Origin: Nocardioides halotolerans DSM 19273
Lineage (GTDB): Bacteria > Actinomycetota > Actinomycetes > Propionibacteriales > Nocardioidaceae
Length of the DNA: 64,000 nucleotides
Assembly: GCF_000422805.1 (NCBI RefSeq)
Contig: NZ_AUGT01000025.1
Coordinates: forward strand, 1 to 64,000
Reading direction: 5' to 3'
Below are positions 1 to 9,419 of the stretch, piece by piece; the stretch's first letter is position 1, and every line of letters starts with the position of its first letter. Both the position numbers and the translations under genes were made by a program. The notes beneath the pieces are model-generated. The model was given only the letters and a program-made list of their open reading frames with translations. It made no database searches and was not told where the DNA came from.

Positions 1-225
1 GCCTTCCCGACGGAGGTCTCGACAAGCTCGACCAGCGGTGGCCCGGCCCCAGCCCCGGCGATGGCTGAGGTGCGAGGCCGGCTACGGCCGAGCCTCGAAG
101 CCCCCGCACGAAGGCACCCGCGCCACCACCCGCTGATCGAGCCTGTCGAGATCACCGCAGCCCGCGCACGGACTCACCCGAGTGCCTTCCCGACGGAGGT
201 CTCGACAAGCTCGACCAACGGTGGC
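1..225. repeat. Intergenic cluster of short dispersed repeats
   Basis: No gene is supported in the first 244 bases. A unit with the core ggtctcgacaagctcgacca occurs at about 1-41 and again at 184-225, and a related inverted copy lies near 120-160. The same family recurs inside nrdJ, at 46.9-47.1 kb and in variant form at 17.7 kb. In frame the core encodes peptides such as LVEPVETS, a familiar short-repeat signature of Nocardioides-type genomes. No transposase or CRISPR-like regularity is present. It is probably a REP-like palindromic element; whether it acts as a terminator is unknown. Confidence 0.7.
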
Positions 226-244
226 CCGGTCTTCTGCGCAGCGT

Positions 245-1429
245 TCAGTCGACGGGCGACACGTGCACGCGCTCATCGAGGCCGCCACCGAACCGCTCGG
301 CCACGGCCCGGAGCCGGGCGCGGGTGATGTCGGCGACGGTGAGCAGGCCGGCGTTGCGGGCGTTGGAGCCGACGCGCGTCGGCTCGGCGGAGTTCACGCT
401 CAGGCAGCGCCGCGTGCCGCCGTCCTCGGCATTGGCGAGCGCGACCGCGTGGCCCGTCGTGCCGCTGCCCGCGAAGAAGTCGAGCACCAGCGCGTCGTCC
501 GGCATCGTGGCCAGGATCCGCCGCACCAGGCCGGTGGGCTTCGGTGACTCGAAGACGTGACCGACCAGCTCCTTCAGCTCGGCCACGGCGGTGTCGGTCG
601 ACCCGACCTCCTCGGCGAGCCAGATCGTCCGCAGCTTCTTGCGCCGCCCGCCGTCGCGGTGCAGCCAGTCCTTCTGGAACACGTCGAGCCGCTCGCCGTT
701 CTTGCCCCTGACCACCCGGCACACCAGGTCGGCCCCACGTTCGTCGATCAGCGGCGCGCTCCACCGCCACACGGCCGGCGTGCCGTCGCCGAAGACCGGC
801 ACGATCTCCTGACCGCCCTCGAACGGCCTGGTCAGCACCAGCCCGCTCTCCGGATCGCCGTACACCGGGAAGTGCAGGGTCCGCGCCGTGACGGGGTTGA
901 ACTTCTTGTTGGTATTGCGCAGCGGGAGGTGCCGGTAGTGCCGGCCCCGCGCGTCGACGAGCGGGAAGTCGCTCGCCACGACCGTGTCGGGGCTGCTCGC
1001 GTCGAGCACGGTCTGCCTCGCGTCGCGCGCGTAGACCAGCAGGTACTCATGGCTGGTCGCGAACCCCCTCCCCAGCTGACGCCCCTTCGGGTTGAGGTTC
1101 ACCACCACCTGCGCCAGGAAGTTCGGCTCCCCGAACACCTCGTCCATCAACAGGCGCAGGTACGCCGCCTCGTTGTCGTCGATGCTGACGAAGATCGCGC
1201 CGCGGTCGGCCAGGAGCGCGCGCGCCGCCGCGAGCCGGGGCCGCATCATCGCCACCCACGCCTCGTGCCGGGTGCCACCCGCCACGCCGCGGATGTCGTC
1301 GCGGTAGGCGAACTCGTTGCCGGTGTTGTACGGCGGGTCGGTGTAGATCAGGTCAACCTTCCCGAACGCCCTCTCGAGGGTCGGGAGCACGTCGAGGTTG
1401 TCGCCCTCGACGAAGGTGTTCCACACCAC
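245..1429 (-). CDS. Site-specific DNA (adenine-N6) methyltransferase, beta class, type III Mod-like
   Basis: A 394-residue DNA methyltransferase that would transfer a methyl group from S-adenosylmethionine to adenine in a specific site. The catalytic DPPY motif is at residues 31-34, in TDPPYNTGNEF, and the SAM-binding motif FAGSGTT begins near 319. DPPY before FAGSG is the beta-class order seen in type III Mod subunits and their relatives. It is shorter than most Mod subunits (usually over 550 residues), and no Res helicase or other restriction subunit lies nearby in the window, so it may be an orphan. The GTG start is preceded at 6 nt by TAAGGT, which fits a leaderless transcript; the TAA of that hexamer is also the stop codon of the upstream gene. 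Confidence 0.88.
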   Translation of the reverse strand: MVWNTFVEGDNLDVLPTLERAFGKVDLIYTDPPYNTGNEFAYRDDIRGVAGGTRHEAWVAMMRPRLAAARALLADRGAIFVSIDDNEAAYLRLLMDEVFGEPNFLAQVVVNLNPKGRQLGRGFATSHEYLLVYARDARQTVLDASSPDTVVASDFPLVDARGRHYRHLPLRNTNKKFNPVTARTLHFPVYGDPESGLVLTRPFEGGQEIVPVFGDGTPAVWRWSAPLIDERGADLVCRVVRGKNGERLDVFQKDWLHRDGGRRKKLRTIWLAEEVGSTDTAVAELKELVGHVFESPKPTGLVRRILATMPDDALVLDFFAGSGTTGHAVALANAEDGGTRRCLSVNSAEPTRVGSNARNAGLLTVADITRARLRAVAERFGGGLDERVHVSPVD

Positions 1430-1438
1430 GGCGCGACC

Positions 1439-2182
1439 TTAGCCGCGCCCGTACCCCACCAGCGTCGGCGTGGCCGTGAGCACCTGCAGGTCCACCGGCG
1501 CGCCGGGAATCGTCACCGACCCCGGCACGTCACGCCACGGCCCACCGTTGACCCGGAACGTCGCGGTGTACGTCGTGTCCACGCTCGGCGCGACCCGGCC
1601 CTTGGTCAGGTAGCGGTGGGTGACGTCGAGCGCCGGGTACGGCGCCCCCGGCTCCGCGGTCGCCGCGGACTCCCCGTCGCCGAACTGCCAGAGAAACTGT
1701 TTCGGCACGATGTGGAGCTCGACCTGCTGCCCGAGAAGAGCAATCCTGGCGTCAACAGGTTGCGGCTCAGCGAAGAAATTCGTCTGGAAGTTGACCAGAG
1801 TCCGACCGTTCGGCGGCTGAATCATCAGATTGCTGGGCGGTATAGGAACGAGCTTGAAGGCCGCTCCAACAAGACCGGGCGTCACCTCGGATGTGTCGTC
1901 CTCCTCGGTCGCTCCGCACACCTCATATGGGTCGAGACCTAGAGAGATCGCAGTGCTAGTGCAGATGCCATCGAGACCGACATCGACTGGCCCCGCTGGT
2001 CCGGCCACGTCTACCCCGGGCTCGACTTCGACATCTTCCGTGCATACGAAGCTGGTCACCGTTTGCGCTGCCCCCTGCACCATGACCACGTCAGTGACCC
2101 AACTGCAAGCTGCGGATGCTCGTTGGGCTGGGATCAAGCAGATGGCAACGACCACGACCGCGAGACACGCGAGCCGTCGCAT
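1439..2182 (-). CDS. Exported protein with PKD-like C-terminal region
   Basis: A 247-residue protein with a clear Sec signal peptide (MRRLACLAVVVVAICL followed by small residues). The middle is not recognised. Near the C-terminus WQFGDGESA followed by a DVTHRY stretch matches the typical FGDG...HxY pattern of PKD/Ig-like surface domains. I chose the internal ATG because it overlaps the stop of the upstream lipoprotein gene (TGATG), implying translational coupling. Probably surface-exposed; partner unknown. The middle of the gene is noticeably less GC-rich than its neighbours. Confidence 0.7.
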   Translation of the reverse strand: MRRLACLAVVVVAICLIPAQRASAACSWVTDVVMVQGAAQTVTSFVCTEDVEVEPGVDVAGPAGPVDVGLDGICTSTAISLGLDPYEVCGATEEDDTSEVTPGLVGAAFKLVPIPPSNLMIQPPNGRTLVNFQTNFFAEPQPVDARIALLGQQVELHIVPKQFLWQFGDGESAATAEPGAPYPALDVTHRYLTKGRVAPSVDTTYTATFRVNGGPWRDVPGSVTIPGAPVDLQVLTATPTLVGYGRG

Positions 2183-2721
2183 CACGATAGGTATCCGATG
2201 AAGGAAACCCGCCAAGCGCCATCAACGAGTGCGAGTCGGAACTGAACGATGTGCTTCTCGCTGTCATAGATCACTGGCGGGCTGTCGGAGTTTGGGAAGG
2301 TTTTCCCGGCCGCGTACTCAATACCAGCCGAGACCTCGGCCTTGGCTGGCGTTTGCGATGCGATTTCCGAAGCGAGGACTTTCCAGCCCGCTGTTTCGAA
2401 GTGCCCCCCTTGATCGAATACCTCTCGAATCGGATCAATCGAGTCCTCGCAGGTCTCGCATGCCGCTGAACTCAAGTCCTCTACGGCGGACGTGTCACCG
2501 GATTGCAGAGCTGCGTTTCGCGCTGACACCCATGCGCCCACCGTCTCTTCGGGGTCCAGTACCGGTTCGGGTGACCCGGAAGTGGGACTGACCGTCGCCG
2601 GACTCGAGCTCGTCACCGAAGGCGTCGGATCCGGGATGTCCGGCTCGGGGTCGTCGTCCGAGCACGCACCGAGCAGGCAGGCAGCCACCAGCGCGGCGAG
2701 CGCTGCACGCGTGCGGGTCAT
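2182..2721 (-). CDS. DUF6318-like lipoprotein
   Basis: A 179-residue predicted lipoprotein: signal peptide with lipobox LLGAC, then an acidic, Ser/Thr/Pro-rich linker, then a globular domain. The domain carries the CETC pair (SAACETCEDSI) and ends in a beta-rich segment (AWRVSFIGYLS), resembling the actinobacterial DUF6318 family; this family call is from memory. The start ATG at 2721 removes an unlikely N-terminal extension and begins directly with the signal peptide. It is coupled by TGATG to the PKD-like gene. Function unknown; localisation is the outer face of the membrane. Confidence 0.7.
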   Translation of the reverse strand: MTRTRAALAALVAACLLGACSDDDPEPDIPDPTPSVTSSSPATVSPTSGSPEPVLDPEETVGAWVSARNAALQSGDTSAVEDLSSAACETCEDSIDPIREVFDQGGHFETAGWKVLASEIASQTPAKAEVSAGIEYAAGKTFPNSDSPPVIYDSEKHIVQFRLALVDGAWRVSFIGYLS

Positions 2722-2857
2722 GCGGTCCACCCCCGAGAAAAGAGAACCTTGACCAGAACCTACCGCCGCCCACGGACCGCCCGCGACCCCCGGCAGACGC
2801 CCTGTGGAAAGCCAGATTCCACGGACAGCCGGCCGGGCGCGACCGGATACTTCCCGG

Positions 2858-3556
2858 ATGGGGCCGCCGGGGACACCGCCGCCTGCGCAGCCCCCGGCGA
2901 CGCAGCCCCAGCGCACCGAGTGGCACAGGTGGCGCCTCGGCCTCGCGGGTGCCGTCTGCGCAGCGGTGCTCGTGGTCGTGGTGGTCCGCGTCGCGGCCGG
3001 CGGCCTGGGCGGTGGCAGCTACGAGTTCCTCGCGACCCAGGGCGACGACCCGGTGACGTGGGACCACTGCCGCGCGATCCGCTTCCAGGTCAACCCCAAG
3101 GGCGCGCCGGAGGGCTGGCGCGAGGTCGTCGACGACGCCGTGCAGGACATCGAGGACGCGAGCGGGTTCGTGTTCCTCGACCTCGGCACGACGACCAAGA
3201 CCCAGCTCATCGGCGAGCGGTACGCCGGCAACGACTGGGAGCCGGTGCTCATCCTGTGGTCCGACCGCTACCAGACCGGCCTGCTCGACGGCGGCGTGAT
3301 CGGCCGCGGCGGGAGCGCACCGATCGAGGTCAACGGCCGACTGCGCTACGTCATCGGCCAGGTCTGGCTCGACTCGACGATCGAGGGACGCTTCGAGTCG
3401 CAGATGGTGCTCGAGCACGAGCTCGGCCACGTGCTCGGCCTCGACCACTCCCCCAACCGCGGCGAGCTCATGTACGCCGGCTACCACGGCCAGGACGGCC
3501 TCGGCCGCGGCGACATCGCGGGCCTCGAGCGCCTCCACGACGTCCCTTGCAGCTGA
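2858..3556 (+). CDS. Membrane-anchored zinc metalloprotease (metzincin/matrixin-like), copy 1
   Basis: A 232-residue type II membrane protein: Pro-rich cytoplasmic tail, one transmembrane helix (AGAVCAAVLVVVVVRVAAG) and an extracellular protease domain. The zinc motif HELGHVLGLDH begins near residue 187 and is followed by GELMYAGY, a plausible Met-turn, as in metzincins of the M10 matrixin type. Only the catalytic domain is present. The ATG at 2858 has GATACT 6 nt upstream; a GTG at 2804 would add 18 residues. It is 41% or more similar by eye to the next gene and clearly a tandem duplicate. Substrate unknown. Confidence 0.8.
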   Translation: MGPPGTPPPAQPPATQPQRTEWHRWRLGLAGAVCAAVLVVVVVRVAAGGLGGGSYEFLATQGDDPVTWDHCRAIRFQVNPKGAPEGWREVVDDAVQDIEDASGFVFLDLGTTTKTQLIGERYAGNDWEPVLILWSDRYQTGLLDGGVIGRGGSAPIEVNGRLRYVIGQVWLDSTIEGRFESQMVLEHELGHVLGLDHSPNRGELMYAGYHGQDGLGRGDIAGLERLHDVPCS

Positions 3557-3572
3557 CCCGCAGAATGTGAGC

Positions 3573-4397
3573 GTGGAGGGGTCCCGGCGCGAGCGCCGCG
3601 AGCAGCAGCGCTGGGAGCGGCGGATGCGCCGCCAGCTGCGCGCCCTCGACCGGGCCGCCACCGCCGGGCCGAGCCTCCAGCGGGCCGCACGTCCGCGGCG
3701 CAGGGTCGGGCCGGTCCTGCCCGGCCTGCTCATCAGCGGCATCCTCGCCGGCCTCGTGATGCTTCACGACCCCGGCATGACCGGCTATCGCTTCCGCCAG
3801 CTCGTCGACCACCTCAAGGGCAACGGCGACGGCTCCTACGCGTTCGTCGTCACCACGCCCGACGGCGACCCGGTCGGCTGGGACCACTGCAAGCCGATCC
3901 ACTACGTCGTCAACCCCGCCGGCGCCCCCGAGGCGTGGGAGGAGGTCATCCGCGGCGGGGTCGCGGCGGCAGCCGACGCGAGCGGCTTCGACTTCCAGTA
4001 CGACGGCACCTCCATCGAGCGGACCTTCGACCAGCGCGTCCCCGACAGCAGCAAGCCGCCTCCGGTGCTCATCGCCTGGGCAGGCTCCGACGAGGTGCCC
4101 GACCTCAAGGGCACGACCGCCGGCATCGGCGGGAGCACGCCCGGGCGCGTGCGCGGCCGGGTGCAGTTCGTCACCGGCCTGGTCGTGCTCGACACCAACG
4201 CCTACGACCGGATGGAGAGCCGGGGCGACCAGCGCTCCCAGCAGCTCATCCTCGCCCACGAGCTCGGCCACGTGCTCGGGCTCGACCACGTCGACGACCT
4301 CGGCGAGCTGATGAACGCGGAGTACGTCGGCCAGGACGGCTTCGGCCCGGGCGACCGCGAGGGCCTCGAGCGCCTGCACGACCTGCCGTGTTCCTGA
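3573..4397 (+). CDS. Membrane-anchored zinc metalloprotease (metzincin/matrixin-like), copy 2
   Basis: A 274-residue paralogue of the preceding gene with the same plan: a highly basic N-terminus (RRERREQQRWERRMRRQ), one transmembrane helix (VLPGLLISGILAGLVML) and an external domain. The zinc motif HELGHVLGLDH lies near residue 229, followed by GELMNAEY. Both copies share the pattern GDDP/GDPVxWDHC at the start of the domain, a C-terminal LERLHD(V/L)PCS, and conserved cysteines that could form a disulfide. The GTG at 3573 is chosen because CAGAAT lies 6 nt upstream; a GTG two codons earlier is possible. The gap to copy 1 is 16 bp. Confidence 0.8.
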   Translation: MEGSRRERREQQRWERRMRRQLRALDRAATAGPSLQRAARPRRRVGPVLPGLLISGILAGLVMLHDPGMTGYRFRQLVDHLKGNGDGSYAFVVTTPDGDPVGWDHCKPIHYVVNPAGAPEAWEEVIRGGVAAAADASGFDFQYDGTSIERTFDQRVPDSSKPPPVLIAWAGSDEVPDLKGTTAGIGGSTPGRVRGRVQFVTGLVVLDTNAYDRMESRGDQRSQQLILAHELGHVLGLDHVDDLGELMNAEYVGQDGFGPGDREGLERLHDLPCS

Positions 4398-4437
4398 GGT
4401 CCGCGGCGAGCGGCCCCGACCGACCTAGCCTCGAGCA

Positions 4438-5646
4438 GTGCGAAGAGTCCTCACCGCAGGGGTCGCGCTGGTCTCGGCCGCGGTGCTGACCGTCGCCCCG
4501 TCGTACGCCGACCGCGACCGACCAGTCCCAAACCACCACAGCCAGACGTCCGACGGCGTCCGGGGCGAGCGCGCGCTGCCGGTGCCGTGGGCCCGGCGCG
4601 GCCCCGACGTCTGGACGACCCTGCAGGTCTACCCGGTCGCCCCCGGCGTGGTCTTCGAGCAGTTCACGCTCACCGGCGCGCGCGGCGTGACCCGCGGTCA
4701 GCTCGTGCGCATCGACCCTGCGACCCCGGGCGTCGGGCTCGACCTCGTCTCCGGCCGCAACGTCGCCTCACGCCACGCGGTCGCCGACATGATGGACCCC
4801 AACGCCGTGGTCGGCGTCAACGGCGACTTCTTCGACATCCGCGACACCGAGGCGCCGCTCGGCGTCGCCAAGGACCGCCAGCGCGGCATCCTCAACGGCG
4901 TCGAGAGCGGCTGGAACAGCGCCTTCTGGATCGACACCGCCGGCGTCGCGCACATCGGCGACCTCTACGCCGACGCCGTGCTGAGGCAGCGCCGGCGCCT
5001 CGACGTCACCACGGTCAACTCGCCGTCCGTGCGGCCGGGCCAGGTCGGCCTCTACACCCGGAGGTGGGGCACGCTCGAGAAGTACCGCGTCGTCGACGGG
5101 CAGCGCCGGGGCGTGCGGATGGTCGTGGTGCGCCACGGCCGGGTGGTGTCCAACCGCTCGCCGTTCCCGAAGGCACTCCGCGTGCGCGACCTGGTGCTGG
5201 TCGGCCGGGGCGCCGGCGCCGGCCAGCTCGCCACGCTGCGGTCCGGGCAGCGGCTCAGAGCCGACGTCTCGCTCTCGCAGGACGTGGCGATGGCGGTCAC
5301 CGGCAACGAGTTCATCCTGCGCGACGGCAAGCGGCTGTCGAAGGACGACGTCGACGTGCACCCCCGCACCGCCATCGGCATCGACCGCGACACCGGCCAG
5401 CTGCTCCTGCTCGTCGTCGACGGCCGGCAGGCCTTCAGCCGTGGTTACACGATGAAGGAGCTGGCGAAGCTGTTCGAGCGGCTCGGCGCCGAGGACGCGC
5501 TCAACCTCGACGGCGGCGGCTCGTCGATCATGCTGCTCCGGCAGCTCGACGGCTCGCTGGCCGTGGCCAACTCACCGTCCGACGGGCACCCCCGACCGGT
5601 CGCGAACGGCCTCGAGGTCACCTACGACGTGCCGGCCACCGGCTGA
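4438..5646 (+). CDS. Secreted phosphodiester glycosidase family protein (NAGPA-like)
   Basis: A 402-residue exported protein with an N-terminal signal peptide cleaved after about VAPSYA. The body matches the phosphodiester glycosidase (NAGPA, former DUF2233) fold: VGVNGDFFD in the middle and the conserved C-terminal signature LNLDGGGSSIMLL. Known relatives hydrolyse the GlcNAc-1-phosphodiester uncovering bond or act on cell-wall polymers; the substrate here is not predictable. GTG start, with the -10-like TAGCCT at 4426-4431 and a 6-nt spacer, indicates its own leaderless promoter just after the protease pair. Confidence 0.82.
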   Translation: MRRVLTAGVALVSAAVLTVAPSYADRDRPVPNHHSQTSDGVRGERALPVPWARRGPDVWTTLQVYPVAPGVVFEQFTLTGARGVTRGQLVRIDPATPGVGLDLVSGRNVASRHAVADMMDPNAVVGVNGDFFDIRDTEAPLGVAKDRQRGILNGVESGWNSAFWIDTAGVAHIGDLYADAVLRQRRRLDVTTVNSPSVRPGQVGLYTRRWGTLEKYRVVDGQRRGVRMVVVRHGRVVSNRSPFPKALRVRDLVLVGRGAGAGQLATLRSGQRLRADVSLSQDVAMAVTGNEFILRDGKRLSKDDVDVHPRTAIGIDRDTGQLLLLVVDGRQAFSRGYTMKELAKLFERLGAEDALNLDGGGSSIMLLRQLDGSLAVANSPSDGHPRPVANGLEVTYDVPATG

Positions 5647-5650
5647 CCGG

Positions 5651-6223
5651 TCACGCGACCGCCGACGCCGGCACGAGGAAGACCGCGACCGTCGTCATCG
5701 GCGCGAAGCACTCGACGTGGGGCGACGGCACCTTCGCGGCGGTCACCTGCAAGCCGGCCTCGCTCGTGACCACCTGCAGCCCCGGCGGGGCGTCGCAGCC
5801 GACCGCGATCACGGCGCCGTAGAGCAGCATCCCGTCCGGCACCTCCGCACCCGCCACGGCCTCGTTGACGCGGCCGGGCAGCCGCGGGGGTTCGAACTGC
5901 GCGGTGAACTCGTCGACCGCCGCCTGGTCGCCCAGCGGCACGGCGAGCTCGGAGACCGTCCCGCCCGCAGCCGTCTCGGTCATGATGTCGACCATCTCGA
6001 CGTCGACCACCTCCCCCAGGGGCGGCGCATCCGGCGACGTCTCCGTCGGAGTCTCGGTCGGCAACTCGGTCGGTGTCTCCGTCGGAGTGCCGGTGGACGT
6101 CGACCCCGACGAGGTCGGGGTGCTGTCGTCGGTGGCAGACCCGCCTTCCTCGTCGCCGCAGCCCGAAGCGAGCACGGCGACCACGGCGAGGGCGGGCAGG
6201 ACCGATCCGAGAAGGCGACGCAT
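5651..6223 (-). CDS. Putative lipoprotein with Thr/Ser/Pro-rich linker
   Basis: A 190-residue predicted lipoprotein (MRRLLGSVLPALAVVAVLASGC, lipobox LASGC) with a low-complexity linker made of TPTET/TPTEL-type repeats, then a domain of about 120 residues containing two cysteines (IAVGCDAPPG, HVECFAP). No catalytic motif is visible and I do not recognise the family. The gene is convergent with the NAGPA-like gene, 4 bp apart. The frame stays open far upstream but only this portion has the signal peptide and sensible composition. Confidence 0.68.
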   Translation of the reverse strand: MRRLLGSVLPALAVVAVLASGCGDEEGGSATDDSTPTSSGSTSTGTPTETPTELPTETPTETSPDAPPLGEVVDVEMVDIMTETAAGGTVSELAVPLGDQAAVDEFTAQFEPPRLPGRVNEAVAGAEVPDGMLLYGAVIAVGCDAPPGLQVVTSEAGLQVTAAKVPSPHVECFAPMTTVAVFLVPASAVA

Positions 6224-6271
6224 GACAGTGGGACGGTAGCGGCCCGGCGGGGGTTCCGGCAGGCTGCCCGG

Positions 6272-6871
6272 GTGCCGCGCTTCACCAAGGGAGAGCTCGA
6301 GTCGTTCCGCGACGCCGTCGTCCCCGACCTGCTGCCCGGTCCCGGCGAGCCGCTGAGGCTGCTGTTCGTCGGCATCAACCCCGGGCTCTGGACCGCCGCC
6401 ACGCAGACCCACTTCGCCCACCCGGTCAACCGCTTCTACCCCGCGCTGCTCCGGGCGGGGATCATCGAGCGGCCCATCGACCCGGCCGCGGGCATGACCG
6501 ACGCCGACCGCGAGCACCTCACCTCGCGCGGCATCGGCATCACCAACGTCGTACGCCGTGCCACGGCCCGCGCCGACGAGCTCACCGACGAGGAGCTCCG
6601 GGCCGGCGGCGCGCTGCTCGAGGCGCTGGTCGAGCGGGTCCACCCCCGGGTCGTCGCCCTGGCCGGCATCACGGCCTACCGCACGGCGTTCGGGCGCCGG
6701 AAGGCCGCGCTGGGGCGGCAGGAGGAGACCCTCGGCGGCGCCGAGCTGTGGGTCGTGCCCAACCCGAGCGGCCTCAACGCCCACGAGACCGTCGCGAGCC
6801 TCGCGACGGCGTACGCCGCCGCCGCGCGGGCGGCCGGCGTCCTCCAGGATCAGGCCCAGTCCGAGTCCTAG
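6272..6871 (+). CDS. mug: Mismatch-specific DNA glycosylase, Mug family
   Basis: A 199-residue member of the Mug/TDG branch of the uracil-DNA glycosylase superfamily, which removes U or T opposite G. The first active-site motif reads [11 protein letters not shown] and is followed by [14 protein letters not shown]; the second motif NPSGLN is near the C-terminus ([12 protein letters not shown]). Asn in GINPG is the residue expected for this branch. The start is a GTG giving VPRFTKGEL. It converges on glgC with a 4-bp overlap. The window encodes another, different UDG-superfamily protein at 46.3 kb. Confidence 0.85.
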   Translation: MPRFTKGELESFRDAVVPDLLPGPGEPLRLLFVGINPGLWTAATQTHFAHPVNRFYPALLRAGIIERPIDPAAGMTDADREHLTSRGIGITNVVRRATARADELTDEELRAGGALLEALVERVHPRVVALAGITAYRTAFGRRKAALGRQEETLGGAELWVVPNPSGLNAHETVASLATAYAAAARAAGVLQDQAQSES

Positions 6872-8121
6872 TCCTGGTCGACCGGGAACTGCTGGTCCTT
6901 GCCGAGCACGGTCAGCCCGTCCTCGACCACGAAGCCACGCTTCTCGTCGGCCACCGGGTCGACGCCGATCTCCGCGCCGGCCGGCACGATGACGTTCTTG
7001 TCGAGGATCGCGTTGCGCACCACTGCGCCCTCGCCGACGCGCACGCCGTTCATCAGCACCGCGCCCTCGACGTGCGCGCCGCTGGACACCGACACCGACG
7101 GTGACAGCACCGACTTCAGCACCGTGCCGCCGCTGACCACGACGCCCGGCGACAGCACCGCCTCGTCGGCCCGCGCCGGCGTGCCGTCGGCGCCCTGCAC
7201 GAGCTTGGCCGGCGGCTGCGGGCCGTAGGAGGTGTAGATCGGCCACTGGAAGTTGTAGAGGTTGAACACCGGCAGCGGCGAGACGACGTCCATGTGCGCG
7301 GCGAAGTACGACGACAGCGTCCCGACGTCGCGCCAGTAGCCGCGGTCGCGGTCGGTCGAGCCCGGCACCACGTTGTCCTTGTAGTCGTAGACGCCGGCCT
7401 GCGCCCGGCGCACGAACGCCGGCACGATGTCGCCGCCCATGTCGTGCTTGGACCCGTCGGTCGTCGCGTCGCGGGTGACCGCCTCGACCAGCGCGTCGGC
7501 GTCGAAGACGTAGTTGCCCATCGAGGCGAGCACCTCGTCGGGGTTGTCGGGCAGCCCCTGCGCGTCGGTCGGCTTCTCGAGGAACTCCCGGATCCGGGTC
7601 GGCGAGTCCGGCTCGACGTCGATGACCCCGAACTGGTCGGCCATCGACAGCGGCTGCCGGATCGCCGCCACCGTGCAGGCCGCCCCGCTCTCGATGTGCT
7701 GGTCGACCATCTGGGAGAAGTCCATCCGGTAGACGTGGTCGGCACCGACCACGACCACGATGTCGGGCTGCTCGTCGCGCATCAGGTTCAGTGACTGGAA
7801 GATCGCGTCGCCGCTGCCGAGGTACCAGTGCTTGCCCAGCCGCTGCTGGGCCGGCACCGGCGTCACGTAGTTGCCGAGCAGCGTCGACATCCGCCAGGTC
7901 TGGGTCACGTGCCGGTCGAGGCTGTGCGACTTGTACTGCGTCAGCACGACCACCTTGAGGTAGCCGGAGTTGACGACGTTCGACAGCGCGAAGTCGATGA
8001 GCCGGTAGATCCCGGCGAACGGCACCGCGGGCTTGGCCCGGTCGGCCGTGAGGGGCATCAGCCGTTTGCCCTCCCCACCGGCGAGGACGATCGCGAGCAC
8101 GCTCGGTCGCTTGGCGGTCAT
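6868..8121 (-). CDS. glgC: Glucose-1-phosphate adenylyltransferase (ADP-glucose pyrophosphorylase)
   Basis: A 417-residue enzyme making ADP-glucose from glucose 1-phosphate and ATP, the committed step of glycogen or maltose-1-phosphate/alpha-glucan synthesis. The N-terminal nucleotidyltransferase signature [13 protein letters not shown] is at residues 13-25, followed by [28 protein letters not shown] lies in the middle and a left-handed beta-helix occupies the C-terminus. Length is normal. Start ATG 8121 has TACTGT 7 nt upstream. It is divergent from glgA across 64 bp, the same arrangement as Rv1213/Rv1212c in Mycobacterium tuberculosis. Confidence 0.95.
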   Translation of the reverse strand: MTAKRPSVLAIVLAGGEGKRLMPLTADRAKPAVPFAGIYRLIDFALSNVVNSGYLKVVVLTQYKSHSLDRHVTQTWRMSTLLGNYVTPVPAQQRLGKHWYLGSGDAIFQSLNLMRDEQPDIVVVVGADHVYRMDFSQMVDQHIESGAACTVAAIRQPLSMADQFGVIDVEPDSPTRIREFLEKPTDAQGLPDNPDEVLASMGNYVFDADALVEAVTRDATTDGSKHDMGGDIVPAFVRRAQAGVYDYKDNVVPGSTDRDRGYWRDVGTLSSYFAAHMDVVSPLPVFNLYNFQWPIYTSYGPQPPAKLVQGADGTPARADEAVLSPGVVVSGGTVLKSVLSPSVSVSSGAHVEGAVLMNGVRVGEGAVVRNAILDKNVIVPAGAEIGVDPVADEKRGFVVEDGLTVLGKDQQFPVDQD

Positions 8122-8185
8122 GCGAGTGACAGTAACCACGAACCCGTCCGAGGTCAGCAGGCAGCGACAGCGGTAGCGTCGCAGG

Positions 8186-9409
8186 ATGCGCGTCGACGTG
8201 CTGAGCAAGGAGTACCCGCCCGAGGTCTACGGCGGCGCGGGGGTCCACGTCGCCGAGCTGGTGCGCGCGCTGCGGGCCCGCGACGACCTCACGACGCGGG
8301 TGCACGCCTTCGGCGCCCCTCGCGACGAGGAGGGCACGGCGTCGTACGCCGATCTTGCCGAGCTGGCCGGCGCCAACGCCGCCCTCCGCACGCTCGGCGT
8401 CGACCTCACCATCGCCGACGCCTGCGCCGGCGCCGACCTGGTGCACTCCCACACGTGGTACGCCAACCTGGCCGGCCACCTCGCCGGCCTGCTGCACGGC
8501 GTGCCCCACGTCGTCACCGCCCACTCGCTGGAGCCGATGCGGCCGTGGAAGGCCGAGCAGCTCGGCGGCGGGTACGCCGTCTCGTCGTGGGCCGAGCGCA
8601 CGGCCTACGAGGCGGCCGCCGCCGTCGTCGCGGTCTCCGCCGCGATGCGCCACGACGTGCTGCACGCCTACCCGGCCGTCGACCCCGACCGGGTGCACGT
8701 GGTCCACAACGGCATCGACACCGAGCTGTGGTCGCCGAGACCGGACCCCGACCGGGTCCGCGAGCTCGGTGTCGACCCCGACCGTCCGTCGGTGGTCTTC
8801 GTCGGGCGGATCACCCGCCAGAAGGGGCTGCCGCTCTTCCTGCGCGCGGTCGCGCACCTGCCTCCCGAGGTCCAGGTCGTGCTCTGCGCAGGCGCGCCGG
8901 ACACCCCCGAGATCGAGGCCGAGGTCGTCGGGCTGGTCGACGGTCTGCGCGAGTCGCGCGACGGCGTGGTGTGGATCCCCGACATGCTGCCGCGCTCCGA
9001 CGTGGTCGCGCTGCTCACCGCGGCGACGGTGTTCGCCTGCCCGTCGATCTACGAGCCGCTCGGCATCGTCAACCTCGAGGCGATGGCGTGCGAGACCGCG
9101 GTCGTCGCCACCGCGACCGGCGGGATCCCCGAGGTCGTGGTCGACCCACACTCGGGGCTCGGCACGACCGACGGAGCGGCCACCGGCCGGCTCGTCCCGA
9201 TCGACCAGGCCACCGACGGCACCGGCACGCCGCTCGACCCCGACCGCTACGTGGCCGACTTCGCCGCCGCGCTCGTCGAGGTCGTCTCCGACCCCGACCG
9301 CGCCGCCGCGCTCGGCAGGGCGGGCCGGCAGCGCGCGATCGACGCGTTCAGCTGGGCCGCGATCGCCGAGCGGACGGTGGGGGTCTACCGCTCGGTGGCC
9401 GGCGGCTAG
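8186..9409 (+). CDS. glgA: Glycogen synthase / alpha-maltose-1-phosphate synthase (GT4)
   Basis: A 407-residue GT-B glycosyltransferase. The N-terminus has the glycogen-synthase loop [14 protein letters not shown]; the C-terminal donor domain has VGRITRQKG and the E-x7-E motif in [13 protein letters not shown]. It would use ADP-glucose from GlgC. Actinobacterial proteins of this type, paired divergently with glgC, are often GlgM, which makes alpha-maltose 1-phosphate for the GlgE pathway, so the gene could equally be named glgM; no glgE is in the window to decide. ATG start with TAGCGT 6 nt upstream. Confidence 0.92.
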   Translation: MRVDVLSKEYPPEVYGGAGVHVAELVRALRARDDLTTRVHAFGAPRDEEGTASYADLAELAGANAALRTLGVDLTIADACAGADLVHSHTWYANLAGHLAGLLHGVPHVVTAHSLEPMRPWKAEQLGGGYAVSSWAERTAYEAAAAVVAVSAAMRHDVLHAYPAVDPDRVHVVHNGIDTELWSPRPDPDRVRELGVDPDRPSVVFVGRITRQKGLPLFLRAVAHLPPEVQVVLCAGAPDTPEIEAEVVGLVDGLRESRDGVVWIPDMLPRSDVVALLTAATVFACPSIYEPLGIVNLEAMACETAVVATATGGIPEVVVDPHSGLGTTDGAATGRLVPIDQATDGTGTPLDPDRYVADFAAALVEVVSDPDRAAALGRAGRQRAIDAFSWAAIAERTVGVYRSVAGG

Positions 9410-9419
9410 GTTCAGCCCG

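Noticed and set aside
1..240. CRISPR array
   Set aside because: The repeats are few, imperfect, in both orientations and without uniform spacers; no cas genes are present.
245..1429. Complete type III restriction-modification system
   Set aside because: Only a Mod-like enzyme is present; no Res helicase-nuclease gene can be seen in the window.
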